Shown one piece after another: positions 1-8,263 of a DNA stretch of 40,687 nucleotides. Each line of letters begins with the position of its first letter. The stretch's first letter is position 1. The DNA comes from Planctomycetota bacterium (GTDB taxonomy: Bacteria; Planctomycetota; UBA1135; GCA-002686595): positions 1 to 40,687 of the forward strand of contig NYXZ01000051.1 in the NCBI GenBank assembly GCA_002686595.1, given 5' to 3'. The translations under genes and the position numbers were made by a program. The notes beneath the pieces were generated by a model. The model did not search any database, had not been told where the DNA came from, and was given only the letters and a program-made list of their open reading frames with translations.

Positions 1-21
1 GAGGCCCGGGCCGCGCCGGCC

Positions 22-42
22 GGAAGCATCCAGCGTGCTTCC
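22..42. other. small hairpin upstream of the sigma factor gene
   Basis: A 7-bp perfect inverted repeat (GGAAGCA / TGCTTCC) with a 7-nt loop lies about 20 bp before the start codon of the sigma factor gene. It could be the end of a terminator for a gene left of the window or part of the 5' leader. There is no T-tract and no recognisable operator, so its role is open. Confidence 0.25.
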
Positions 43-63
43 AGCACCTGGCCGCGGTCTACC

Positions 64-798
64 ATGAACAGTACAGAGCACAGCACCCCAAACCGGCGTT
101 CCACGGACCGGGAGAAGGCCCAGAGCATGGCCTCTGATGTCTTGCGGTTCGCCCGCGAGGAGCTGGGGCCCGCCAGCGAGCGGTTTTTGGCGGATGCGTC
201 GGCGCAGGTCATGGTGCTGGCCGCCGTGCGCCGCGGCAAAGCCCTCGAAGATGCTGTTCTGGGCCAGATTTTCCGCGTGGCCCGCAGCCGTCCGGATCTC
301 AGTGACGAGTTCATGGGCTTTTTTCTACGGGGCGCCATGACCCAGGGCAGCCCCCAGGTCTCCGACGGTCTGCGGCGTTTTTTGGACACGGGTGATCTGG
401 TGCAGTCCGTCTTTGGCAACATCTGGGAGGGCTTGGAAGACCTGACCTTCGAGAGCCGGGGGCAGTTTTTCTCCCTGATCAGCCAGCGCATGGGGTGGAA
501 GGCTTCGGACAAGGTGCGCGCCCTGCAACGCGACAAGCGCCGCGAGGACATGCGCATCAGCCGCGACCCGGCCTCCTTTGATGGCGCCGAGGAGGACTCG
601 ACCACTCCGGACCACGAGGAGCGCGAACGGCTGATTCTGGCCTTGCTGCGCCTGCCGGAGCGGGACCAACGACTGCTGCGCGTTTACCTGCGCGGAGGAT
701 CATCCAAGGAAATAGGCGATGAACTCGGTGTGACGCCGGAGGCTGCCCGCAAGGCCCTGCAGCGGGCCATGCGTCGGGCCCGGGAGGTCTACCGGTGA
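64..798 (+). CDS. ECF-like sigma-70 family RNA polymerase sigma factor
   Basis: A 244-residue protein expected to direct RNA polymerase to a specific promoter set. Residues about 60-160 resemble sigma region 2, including DTGDLVQSVFGNIWEGL at 108-124 and a basic helix RALQRDKRRED at 152-162. Residues about 186-244 form region 4, with a helix-turn-helix seen as LPERDQRLLRVYLRG, then SKEIGDELGVTPEAARKALQRAMRRAR. The acidic linker at 172-188 is variable in such proteins. It is longer than many ECF sigmas because of an extra N-terminal helical section. No SD is visible before the ATG, as for many genes here. It lies about 100 bp upstream of the PEP-CTERM-like micro-protein on the same strand, and no anti-sigma factor gene is adjacent. 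The family is fairly sure from region 4; the subgroup and target genes are unknown. Confidence 0.8.
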   Translation: MNSTEHSTPNRRSTDREKAQSMASDVLRFAREELGPASERFLADASAQVMVLAAVRRGKALEDAVLGQIFRVARSRPDLSDEFMGFFLRGAMTQGSPQVSDGLRRFLDTGDLVQSVFGNIWEGLEDLTFESRGQFFSLISQRMGWKASDKVRALQRDKRREDMRISRDPASFDGAEEDSTTPDHEERERLILALLRLPERDQRLLRVYLRGGSSKEIGDELGVTPEAARKALQRAMRRAREVYR

Positions 799-904
799 AG
801 CTCGCCGTAAACCTTGTTTGTGAACATTTGCCCACCATGGCTGCCGACGGGATGGGTGTGCCAGCGTCTGAAACCACGAACCGAGAACCTGACAAACAAC
901 CAGC

Positions 905-1111
905 ATGAATCTCTCCAGCATACTCGCGACAGTCATCCTATCCCTGGCCCTCGGTGCGACCACGCTTGCCCAATCAAACCCCGGGCAACGCCCGTCGGAG
1001 AACGCCAAGGGCGGCAGCCCCATGACTCCCGAGCCCATCACTATTGTGCTCCTCGCGGGAACCCTCGGCGGCGGCGCCTATTTGGCGCGCCGTCGCAAGG
1101 GAGATGAGTAA
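905..1111 (+). CDS. 68-residue exported micro-protein with PEP-CTERM-like sorting tail
   Basis: The protein has three parts. Residues 1-22 (MNLSSILATVILSLALGATTLA) are a signal peptide. Residues about 23-42 are a short polar spacer (QSNPGQRPSENAKGGSPMTP). Residues 43-68 are a PEP-CTERM-like tail: PEP, the hydrophobic stretch ITIVLLAGTLGGGAYLA, then RRRKGDE. PEP-CTERM tails are known to be recognised by exosortases, which cleave at the motif after export. After both processing steps almost no mature protein would remain. No exosortase gene is in the window. The gene follows the sigma factor and converges on the beta-helix gene, with only 9 bp between their stops. The three-part layout makes it a credible gene despite its size; its role is unknown. 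Confidence 0.65.
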   Translation: MNLSSILATVILSLALGATTLAQSNPGQRPSENAKGGSPMTPEPITIVLLAGTLGGGAYLARRRKGDE

Positions 1112-1120
1112 TACGAGCGG

Positions 1121-2728
1121 CTACGATCCAAACTGGTGGGCGCCCATGTCTGAGCCGTCGTCGGCGGCTCCACGGCAAGGGGACGCAGCGCGTAGGCGGA
1201 AGTTCCCGTTGCCGGGATTCACAAAAAGCGGGTCGGCGTTGATGTTGCCCAGGCCGGGCCACATGCCTTCGATGTTCGAAAAAGTGATGGGCGCCGTGTG
1301 GGGGTTAGGTTGCCCGCCGTTGTAGCCGACCAACAAGATGATCTCGTTGTTCAGGTCGCCCCAGAGAATGGAGTTCTGCACCACCGGCCTGGACATATTG
1401 CGCCCGTAGATTGCGCTACCGGCCGTCAGGGCCTCGTTCAGTGAGAAGGTGCAGTGGTCGATGAGGGGGGATGAGGAGACCAGGTAGATGCCACCGCCGT
1501 TCTTGGAGGCCAGGTTGTCGGTAATCTCGCAGCCTTCGATGCGCGGGGTGGAGCTGTTCTGGCAGTAGATGCCGCCGCCGCTCTGGCCTGAGTCATTGCG
1601 GCTGATGGCACAGTTCCGCAGCAAAATGTCTGAGCAGGAGTTCAGGTAGAGGCCACCACCGTGCTTGCGCATGGCGCTGTTGCGCCAGATACGTCCGCCT
1701 TCAAAGGTCAGGCTTGAGTTGTTCTCCGCGAAGATGCCGCCGCCGTAGCGACCACAGGAGTTCTTGATCACATCCGTTTGATAGAACTCCGGTAAGGCGG
1801 CGTCCACGCCCGCGCCGCCGCCGTCACGGAAGGCGCGGTTTCCTCGGATAGAGGAAGAGGAGATCAGGGCCTGGCTGTTGTTGGTAAAATGCAGTCCACC
1901 GCCATCCCGGGCCGAGTAATTCTGGGTCATGGTGCAATCCTGAAAGACCAGGAGCCCATCGTCCAGGTAAGCACCGCCGCCGTCGAGGGCGCTGGTAGCA
2001 TTCCAATCGATTTGGCAGTTGGTCATGATTGCCGTGGGATTGTCGCGTAGGTGCAGGCCGCCGCCGAAGTCCCTGGCAACGTTTTTCCAGATCACACAGT
2101 CGGTCATGGTCAGGGTGCCGCCACTCACGAAGACGCCGCCCCCGTCCCAGTCGGAGCTGTTGTTGACGATGACGCAGTCCTCAAAAATCGGCGCTGAGAG
2201 ATTGCGGCAGTAAACGCCCCCGCCTTGGCCGGGCGTGTGGTTGGCGGTGATGATGCAGTTGCGCACAGTGGGCGCGGCCCCGTCGATCAATAGGCCGCCA
2301 CCTTGGCCCGCCGTGCCGCTGCCGCCCTGCAGGGTGAAGCCCTCGAACAGGGGCGTGGTGCCGCCTGCGTTTCTGAAGGTGAGGGCGGTGCCCAGGCCGG
2401 CGGCGTCGATGAATGTGTTCTGGGGGCCAGCGGTTGAGATGACGGCGATGGAGCGCCCTTCGAGGATGACATTCTCAAAGTAGGTGCCAGGAGCCACGCG
2501 CAAGGTGTCGCCGTCGGCGGATGAGTTGAGGGCATCCTGAAGCGAGCAGAAGGGATTGGCCTGGCTGCCGTCCCCGGGGCAAGCGGGGTTCGATTGGTCC
2601 ACGAAGATCTCCGGGCCGGGTAGGGCCTGGGCGGCGGGTGGGCAAAATAGGGTGGCAAGGCCCAAGGCGAGGGCCCTGATGGGGGTTTGGCGGAGGCTCC
2701 ACGGGCGGAACCGTTTCTCCATGGTCAT
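1121..2728 (-). CDS. secreted right-handed parallel beta-helix protein
   Basis: A 535-residue exported protein. The chosen ATG at 2728 is preceded by AAGGA at 7-nt spacing; the frame is open further upstream from a TTG but without support. The N-terminus is a signal peptide (basic start, hydrophobic ALALGLATLFC, likely cleavage after AQA). The body has about 15 coils of a repeat with cores such as GGGVYC, GGGLHL and GGGIYL, alternating with N[CS].I..N. This is typical of parallel beta-helix proteins and resembles polymorphic outer-membrane protein repeats. The C-terminal RLRAASPCRGAADDGSDMGA is a common ending of this secreted class in bacteria. Such folds occur in polysaccharide lyases and adhesins, but no catalytic site is recognisable, so an enzymatic role cannot be claimed. 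No C-terminal anchor is seen. Confidence 0.8.
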   Translation of the reverse strand: MTMEKRFRPWSLRQTPIRALALGLATLFCPPAAQALPGPEIFVDQSNPACPGDGSQANPFCSLQDALNSSADGDTLRVAPGTYFENVILEGRSIAVISTAGPQNTFIDAAGLGTALTFRNAGGTTPLFEGFTLQGGSGTAGQGGGLLIDGAAPTVRNCIITANHTPGQGGGVYCRNLSAPIFEDCVIVNNSSDWDGGGVFVSGGTLTMTDCVIWKNVARDFGGGLHLRDNPTAIMTNCQIDWNATSALDGGGAYLDDGLLVFQDCTMTQNYSARDGGGLHFTNNSQALISSSSIRGNRAFRDGGGAGVDAALPEFYQTDVIKNSCGRYGGGIFAENNSSLTFEGGRIWRNSAMRKHGGGLYLNSCSDILLRNCAISRNDSGQSGGGIYCQNSSTPRIEGCEITDNLASKNGGGIYLVSSSPLIDHCTFSLNEALTAGSAIYGRNMSRPVVQNSILWGDLNNEIILLVGYNGGQPNPHTAPITFSNIEGMWPGLGNINADPLFVNPGNGNFRLRAASPCRGAADDGSDMGAHQFGS

Positions 2729-2887
2729 GCGGTCATCCTTTACTTCTTGCGGGCAGCGGGGCCCGGTGCGGGATTCCGATGATAGGGGGAAAGTCCGAGG
2801 GCGGGGGCCTAAACCAAAAAATCGCAAATGGCCAGGCCCCGTCCTGAGGCCGAGCGGGAGGCTGTGGTGCTGTACGAGAAAGGAAAA

Positions 2888-2913
2888 GGGGTCCCGCGCA
2901 GGCGCGGGACCCC
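2888..2913 (-). terminator. intrinsic terminator of the subtilisin-like protease gene
   Basis: A perfect 11-bp GC-rich stem (GGGGTCCCGCG / CGCGGGACCCC) with a 4-nt loop lies 50 bp past the protease stop. Read on the minus strand it is followed at once by TTTTCCTTTCT, so both parts of a Rho-independent terminator are present. It is the clearest terminator in the window and separates the protease from the beta-helix gene. Confidence 0.85.
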
Positions 2914-2945
2914 CATGGGAGTCGGTGGCGTCCCGGAGACCCGAG

Positions 2946-2972
2946 CTGCCAGGGAACTGTCCCTACTGGCAG
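2946..2972 (-). other. hairpin spanning the protease stop codon
   Basis: CTGCCA at 2946-2951 pairs with TGGCAG at 2967-2972. An inner GGGA/TCCC pair (2952-2955 with 2960-2963) encloses a 4-nt loop. The TAG stop of the protease lies inside this structure. It may stabilise the mRNA 3' end upstream of the terminator at 2888-2913; the function is inferred only. Confidence 0.35.
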
Positions 2973-4999
2973 AAGGTGGCGGAAAGGGCGTCAGACAAAT
3001 TGAAACCGGCGCCACCGAAGTTCGGATCCCGGTACCAGAACTGGAAGTTCCAGGTGGAACCGTCAGTGATCTGGCCGCTGGGCTGGGGCGGGGAGGCAAT
3101 GTCCAAATCCGTGTAGACATCGCCCCAGGAGGAGATTTGCACCACGCCCAGGCGGCTCACGGAGCCAGACACGCAGCGGAAACCATCGCCGAAGGCTGCC
3201 TGGGTCTGGTTCGGGCCATAGTAGAAAATGCCGAACTGGTTGGGCGGCACGGCCACGGCCACCAGGCGCATGTCATTGGCGGCAATGCTGGTCGAGCCGT
3301 TGTGGCTGATTTGGCCGCCGCTGCCCACGGAGTTCTGTGCGCCGACGCAATAAGTGGAGACGCTACAGGAACCGCCGCCACCGCCGGCCGCGGCCACCGC
3401 CGCACCGGCGTTGACCTTGCCAAAGCCGTACTTGTTGCTGTGACCGTCGCCGCCGTAGTTGCCGCCGGCCTGGTCGATCTTGACCGCCGTGTCCTGCAAA
3501 ATCGCCACGGCCTCGGCTCTGGTCAAGCTGGTGTTGGCGGAGAGAATCTGCAGCATGACACCGGCCGCGCAGGGCGAAGCGGAGGAGGTGCCGCCAAAGG
3601 CGTCCGTGTAGTCGCCACTGCTGTAGCCCTTGTTGCCCAAACGATCCGTGGTGGTGATACCGTTGGTGCCGCCGTTACTCGGTGCGCAGACATCGACCGC
3701 GGCGCCGAAGGATGAGTAGCTGGCCAGCAGGTCGTGGTCGGTACTGGCGGAGACGCAAACCACACCGTCGTAGGTGGCGTAGCCATTGCCGTTGTTGTTG
3801 GCCCCGGAGTTGCCGGCGGCGAAAAAGATCACCATGCCCAGTCCGCCGCGACCATTCTGGTTGCAGTCATCGATGGCCATGCGCGTGGAGATGGGCAGGC
3901 TGACGGCGCCCGAGGGCCCCCAAGAGTTGTTGATCACCGAGGCGCCGTTCTGGCGGGCGAAGTTAAAGGCGTCAGCCTCGTCCTGGGTGGTGGGTTGCAC
4001 CAGGATCCACTCCGAAAGGAAACGGATGGGCATGATGCCACAGTCTTGGGCCACGCCCGTGACACCGATGTTGTTGTTGCCGGCGGCGGCGGCCACGCCA
4101 CAGACGGCTGTGGAGTGATTTTCCGTGACAATGCCGAAGAGGTAGTCCTCGGCCGCTGGATCGTTGTCGTCCTCAAGCACATCGATGCCCTGGACCAGGT
4201 TTGGAGTGAGGTCGGGGTGTCCGAGCTCAACTCCCGTGTCCACCACGGCGATGATCACGCTGGAGTCACCGCGGGTGATGTCCCAGGCGTCCTCCGCATC
4301 CACGTCGGCGTCCACGCTGGCGCCGAGTTGGCCCGTGGATTCCAGGTGCCATTGGTCACCGTAGAAGGCGTCATTGGTGTCGGCGTAGGGCAAGCGCAGC
4401 AACTGGAAGTCAGGCGTGGCGAAGAGCACGGGCGCTTGCGTGGCGAGTTCGTTGGCCAGCTCCAGGGGATCGCGCGCGGAGGGCACGCGGTAGACGCGGG
4501 CCGGGTTCTCCGAGTACTCGAGCAGTGCCGTTTGCGTCAGGCCCGCGGTCCATTCGGCGATGGTGGTTTCAGAGGTGCCCGTGGCCCACCGCACGAGGAT
4601 CTCCTCGGTCAAGTAGCGCGGGTCTTCCTGGTCCCACAGACGCGGGCTGGCGGAGAGCACCCTGTCGTCGGCACGCAACTGTCGGCAGAGTCCAAAGGCC
4701 TCGCTCGCGGTGGTCCCGGCGGCGGTCTCCAAGTAAATGGTCTGGCCGTGGGGCAGTCCCACATCACTGGCCTGGCCGGGGGCGAACTCGTCCAGGGTGG
4801 CCAGCAGCTGTCGAATGTCGGTTTCGTCAGTGGCGGCGGTGAAGCGGATGCCGATGCTGGTGGCGTCGGCGCGCAGGGGCGTGAACTCGGGGCCATTCCA
4901 GTAGCCGAGGTCAGCGACCTGGGCGGTGGTCTGGAGGGCGAGGGCCGAGGCGGTGGAGAGAAGCAGGGCGCAGGCGATGGGAATCAGGCGGATGGTCAT
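2963..4999 (-). CDS. secreted subtilisin-like serine protease (S8) with planctomycete C-terminal domain
   Basis: A 678-residue exported protease. Residues 1-21 are a signal peptide (cleavage near SALALQ). Residues about 25-205 are probably a propeptide/inhibitor region. The S8 catalytic domain is about 206-535: Asp254 in AVVDTGVELGHPDL, His295 in ENHSTAVCG, oxyanion Asn397 in FFAAGNSG and nucleophile Ser472 in GGTSSASPCAAG. All four key residues are present, so it should be active. After a glycine linker at 539-543, residues about 546-678 form a domain (YCVGAQNS... to ...SATFCQ) that is repeated in the next gene upstream. The ATG has no SD. A stop-codon hairpin and a strong terminator follow. 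The substrate is unknown; the domain plan suggests a protease acting outside the cytoplasm. Confidence 0.92.
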   Translation of the reverse strand: MTIRLIPIACALLLSTASALALQTTAQVADLGYWNGPEFTPLRADATSIGIRFTAATDETDIRQLLATLDEFAPGQASDVGLPHGQTIYLETAAGTTASEAFGLCRQLRADDRVLSASPRLWDQEDPRYLTEEILVRWATGTSETTIAEWTAGLTQTALLEYSENPARVYRVPSARDPLELANELATQAPVLFATPDFQLLRLPYADTNDAFYGDQWHLESTGQLGASVDADVDAEDAWDITRGDSSVIIAVVDTGVELGHPDLTPNLVQGIDVLEDDNDPAAEDYLFGIVTENHSTAVCGVAAAAGNNNIGVTGVAQDCGIMPIRFLSEWILVQPTTQDEADAFNFARQNGASVINNSWGPSGAVSLPISTRMAIDDCNQNGRGGLGMVIFFAAGNSGANNNGNGYATYDGVVCVSASTDHDLLASYSSFGAAVDVCAPSNGGTNGITTTDRLGNKGYSSGDYTDAFGGTSSASPCAAGVMLQILSANTSLTRAEAVAILQDTAVKIDQAGGNYGGDGHSNKYGFGKVNAGAAVAAAGGGGGSCSVSTYCVGAQNSVGSGGQISHNGSTSIAANDMRLVAVAVPPNQFGIFYYGPNQTQAAFGDGFRCVSGSVSRLGVVQISSWGDVYTDLDIASPPQPSGQITDGSTWNFQFWYRDPNFGGAGFNLSDALSATFCQ

Positions 5000-5109
5000 A
5001 GCTGGGGAGGCTCTGGACTGGGGATGGAAGGTGCGGGGCTGGCCCGGACGGCGTCAAAATGACGCACCGTCACCGATGTTGACGAAGAACTCCCGCCGGA
5101 AGTTCCGCG

Positions 5110-5189
5110 CTAGTGGAGTCCCAGCCACATACCGTTGGTATCTATGGGGACAGATACCAACGGTATGTATTAGTCCAGTGGACTCCTAG
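5110..5189. repeat. 80-bp CTAG-bounded inverted-repeat element (MITE- or REP-like)
   Basis: The core is a perfect 16-bp inverted repeat (5128-5143 and 5152-5167, arm CATACCGTTGGTATCT) around an 8-nt loop. Outside it a second pair of arms (GGAGTCC at 5115-5121, GGACTCC at 5180-5186) brings the ends together, and the element starts and ends with CTAG (5110-5113 and 5186-5189). The right CTAG provides the TAG stop codon of the 819-residue gene. There is no T-tract, so a simple terminator is less likely than a small mobile or REP-like element, although it could still end transcription or protect the mRNA end. It encodes no protein. Confidence 0.6.
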
Positions 5190-7645
5190 GGGCAGAATGT
5201 GGCGGAGAGGCCGTCGGTCAAGTTGAAGAAGGCGCCGCCGCCGAGGGGGTCCCGGTACCAGAACTGGAAGTTCCAGGTGGACCCGTCGAGGATTTGGCCG
5301 CTGGCCTGGGGCGGGCTGGTGATGTCCAGATTGTGAAAGGTGTCGCCCCAGGAACTGCTGAAGACCACGGGCAGACGATTGATGCCACCGCCGACGCAGA
5401 GGTTGCCGTTGCCGAAGGGGGTTTGAGTTTGGTTTGGCCCGTAGAAGAAGATCCCCGGCTGGTTGAGCGGCAGGCCATAGGCGATCAACACCATGTCATT
5501 GGCGGAAACGCTAGTGGAACCGCCGGAGGAGATGATGGCTCCTGAGCCGATGGAGTTGGCTGTTGTTACACAGTAGTTGGTGGCGCCACAGGGGGCGTCG
5601 TAGGAGAGTTCGGTGACCCAGGTTCCCCAGTTGTTATTGGGCCGTGCGTACTCCTGAACAGTCCACATCGTCAGATCGTCCACCGGGTCGACGCTGCACA
5701 GGCTGTAGTCGCCCCAGCGGTTGCGTCCGTAGCCATCGGTGTTGTTGTAGGCTCCCGCACCGTCCTTGGAGGAGGCCGGCGGCGCCATCTGGCCCGACGG
5801 ATCGCTGGCCTTGCGGCCGGTGTAGTAGGCGCTGGCGTACATGTTCGCGCTGGAGGCGCTGAAGCCCATGATCACATCGCCGGCGGCGTTGACCGTGATC
5901 GTGGGGAAGAAGTAGTGCAGGGTTGAGTCCTGAATAGTGCCGTACTGCGTGATGCTCATCCCAGCGGCGTCGACTTCGTACCAGCGGCTGGCGGCGCGTC
6001 CGCTGACTCCGATGCAGTGCGCGGTCCAGATTGACCCATTGCGGTAGACGGCGTTCATCAGGCGCGTTCCAACCGTATCCAGGGCAGTGTTGCTGCCCAG
6101 GGCCGGGGCGTCCGGCGGCTCTGAGTTCGACTGGACCGTGATGGCTCCCAAGAGCGTCATGGTCGGGGCGGTCATGGGGCCGGTGATGTAGCGCAGGCGC
6201 AGCTGATTGCTGTTCTTGCGTGAGATGATGTACTCGCCTCCGGGGTAGCCGTGGGTCACGCAGGGTTGAATGGCCCCGTCGTAGTTCAGGCTGCGGAAAG
6301 CGGTCATGGTGCCCGTCGAGGGGCTGGCGGCCACCAAGGGGGCCTTGTCGATGGCGAAGATGCTCATACTGCTGTTGCCGACCATGTAGGCCGCCGAGTA
6401 GATGCCATCCGCGTCAACCCCGAGTGTGGGGTAGTCCGGCCAGGTACCGGAATCCGAACCCTGGACGATGTTCACATTGAACTTGTACCAACTGCCCGTG
6501 GCGTCATCCGAAGTGGACACCGCGAAGTACAAACGGTTGCTGAAGTTGGTGGCCATCACAATGTAGCGCTGGCTATCGGGGTCGAAGACGGCCCGCGGAT
6601 CACCCACGCCTGAACCCAGGAAGTTGGTCAGGGACATGCTGCTGACGCGCGTGCCATCTGTCTTCTGATAGATCGAGATGTTCGAGTTGACCACTACGAC
6701 GAAGTGATCCGGTCCCACGGTGCCGCAGGTGTCGGGCGGAATGGCATTGGCACCCGTATCGCCCAGTTTGGTGCTAGTGAAGCTCTGGCCCATGTTGGGT
6801 AGCGTGCCTCCGCCGCCGTAGGTGGCCTGTTGGTTGCCGCTGTCCACGGTTCCTTCTTCCAGCAGTCCCGGGGGAACCTGGGGCGGGTGAATGGCCTTGA
6901 TCTCCTGCTTGAACTCGCCGGTGCCGGTTTCCCAGACCAGGCCCCCGTGGCCGCTGCCGGTGAGCTTCTTGCGGTAGTTGCAATCCTCGAAGTCGATGAC
7001 CACCTGACCGTCCACGGCATTGGCCGGGGAAAAAGTCAAATCGTCCATGGCATACCAGCCCGCGCCGCCCTGGACGGGGCGCGCCAAGATGACCACGCGG
7101 TCAATGTCGTCCAGGTCCATGGCGAACCAAGCCGGCTCGGCGCCGATCTCCTCAAACCAGCTGGTGCGCGTCACTTCCTGGCCGGAGCGATAGCCCACGG
7201 CCTGGATGCCGCTGGTCCAGGATCCACTGGAACTCTGGCCCGCAAACCAGGCGCCGTCCAAATCGACGGCGCGCCCGAAGGAGATGCCCATGGAGGTGTC
7301 GCCCCATTTGTTAGTTGCGTAGAAGTTGCCCGAGTGGGGGTGCTCGCTGGCTCCCCGGGAGGGAATGATCCAAACGCCAGCGGCTCCGTTTCTGGCCTTG
7401 CGGTTGCCTTCGGTGGGGCCGGGGTTCAAGCGTTCCCGCTCCATCATCTCCTCGAGGGTTTCGACCACGCCGGCGCTGATTAGGCGGGGGTCGATCTGCT
7501 CACCGCGCACCACTTTGGGCTCGGAAGGGGCGGGCGTTGTGGCCGTGGCTGAGGCTGCCCCGAGCTGGGCCTGGGGCGCCTGTTGGGGGCCGGCGGCCTG
7601 GGGCAAGAGGGCGAGCAAGAGGGCCTGTGCGAAATAGGGAATCAT
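5186..7645 (-). CDS. large secreted protein of unknown function, probably beta-propeller, with the shared C-terminal domain
   Basis: An 819-residue exported protein starting MIPYFAQALLLALLPQAAGP (signal peptide). Residues about 20-60 are an Ala/Pro/Gln-rich spacer. Residues about 90-240 contain a Gly/Trp-rich beta region (NKWGDTSMGISFGRAVDLD), perhaps jelly-roll-like. Residues about 290-680 start with PPDTCGTVGPDHFVVVVNSN and continue through blocks such as GVGDPRAVFDPDSQRYIV, SGTWPDYPTLGVDADGIY and GRNRWGDYSLCSVDP. These resemble secreted propeller proteins with sialidase-like repeats, but no catalytic set is recognisable. Residues about 687-819 match the C-terminal domain of the neighbouring protease. 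The ATG has no SD. The TAG stop lies in the end of the 80-bp element, yet the terminal SATFCP matches SATFCQ of the protease, so nothing was lost. Function is not assigned. Confidence 0.8.
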   Translation of the reverse strand: MIPYFAQALLLALLPQAAGPQQAPQAQLGAASATATTPAPSEPKVVRGEQIDPRLISAGVVETLEEMMERERLNPGPTEGNRKARNGAAGVWIIPSRGASEHPHSGNFYATNKWGDTSMGISFGRAVDLDGAWFAGQSSSGSWTSGIQAVGYRSGQEVTRTSWFEEIGAEPAWFAMDLDDIDRVVILARPVQGGAGWYAMDDLTFSPANAVDGQVVIDFEDCNYRKKLTGSGHGGLVWETGTGEFKQEIKAIHPPQVPPGLLEEGTVDSGNQQATYGGGGTLPNMGQSFTSTKLGDTGANAIPPDTCGTVGPDHFVVVVNSNISIYQKTDGTRVSSMSLTNFLGSGVGDPRAVFDPDSQRYIVMATNFSNRLYFAVSTSDDATGSWYKFNVNIVQGSDSGTWPDYPTLGVDADGIYSAAYMVGNSSMSIFAIDKAPLVAASPSTGTMTAFRSLNYDGAIQPCVTHGYPGGEYIISRKNSNQLRLRYITGPMTAPTMTLLGAITVQSNSEPPDAPALGSNTALDTVGTRLMNAVYRNGSIWTAHCIGVSGRAASRWYEVDAAGMSITQYGTIQDSTLHYFFPTITVNAAGDVIMGFSASSANMYASAYYTGRKASDPSGQMAPPASSKDGAGAYNNTDGYGRNRWGDYSLCSVDPVDDLTMWTVQEYARPNNNWGTWVTELSYDAPCGATNYCVTTANSIGSGAIISSGGSTSVSANDMVLIAYGLPLNQPGIFFYGPNQTQTPFGNGNLCVGGGINRLPVVFSSSWGDTFHNLDITSPPQASGQILDGSTWNFQFWYRDPLGGGAFFNLTDGLSATFCP

Positions 7646-7863
7646 AGTATGTGTGGATGGTACGGGGATTTATGAGCCGAGTAGGGGCGGCGGGGGGGCT
7701 TCCCCAAGGCTAAGCGGTGGAGGGCTTGTGTCAAGACGCTTGGGGGCCCGATTGGGTTCTCCGCATCTCAACACTACCCCTAAATACCGGGCCAAATGCC
7801 GGCTACTACCGGGCGATTTGGGCAGTCAAGGGCTGCTCCCATCCCCAATGCTGCTCCAGACTC
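7646..7863. other. intergenic region with imperfect inverted repeat 7792-7821
   Basis: This 218-bp gap lies between the 3' end of the DUF2203 gene and the start of the 819-residue gene, so it should hold the latter's promoter and the end of the long operon. An imperfect hairpin (CCAAAT at 7792-7797 with ATTTGG at 7816-7821, plus inner CCGG pairs) could end the operon transcript, but no T-tract follows. I cannot identify a convincing promoter or any tRNA. Confidence 0.3.
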
Positions 7864-8220
7864 CTAGAGGAGGTCAGCCGGAATGGGCCGCCGGGCGGCG
7901 TAGCCGCCCTCCGGCGTGTGATACCAGGTGATTGTCTCCTCATCGCTGCGCCAACAGAGCAGCACCGGCCGGCCGTCGATGCGCGCTGGGAAGTCCACCA
8001 GGCCAGTTTCGAAGTCCCAATCGCGCCAGGAGCAGCCAATGGACTCCAGCTCGTCCATCAGGTCCCGAATGCGCTGCCGCAGGGCCTGCACGGATTCGGC
8101 GGGAGGGGTCTCTCCCAGGCTCCGCAGCTCGTCACCGGCGGCCAGGATGTCCGCTGCGATGCGACGAACGAGGGGCAGCGTGCGGTTGGCCTGTTTGGGC
8201 GTGAAGTGGCGGCGCGGCAT
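7864..8220 (-). CDS. DUF2203 family protein
   Basis: A 118-residue cytoplasmic protein. The N-terminus (PRRHFTPKQANRTLPLVRRI) and the C-terminal block LVDFPARIDGRPVLLCWRSDEETITWYHTPEGGYAARRPI are the hallmark ends of DUF2203. In that family a helical hairpin precedes a small beta unit with the [DF]FPA.IDGR.V.LCW motif. The length is usual for the family and it appears complete. No biochemical function is established for DUF2203. It is the last gene of the minus-strand block, 43 bp after the DUF418-like gene, so it may be co-transcribed, but it could also be an unrelated passenger. ATG start, no clear SD. Confidence 0.85.
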   Translation of the reverse strand: MPRRHFTPKQANRTLPLVRRIAADILAAGDELRSLGETPPAESVQALRQRIRDLMDELESIGCSWRDWDFETGLVDFPARIDGRPVLLCWRSDEETITWYHTPEGGYAARRPIPADLL

Positions 8221-8263
8221 GGCTCGACTCTACTCCATCCGGTAGGCGCAGCGCGCCCCTGAC

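Noticed and set aside
3734-5062. 442-codon plus-strand frame opposite the protease
   Set aside because: The minus strand shows an intact S8 catalytic domain here; the plus translation is low-complexity.
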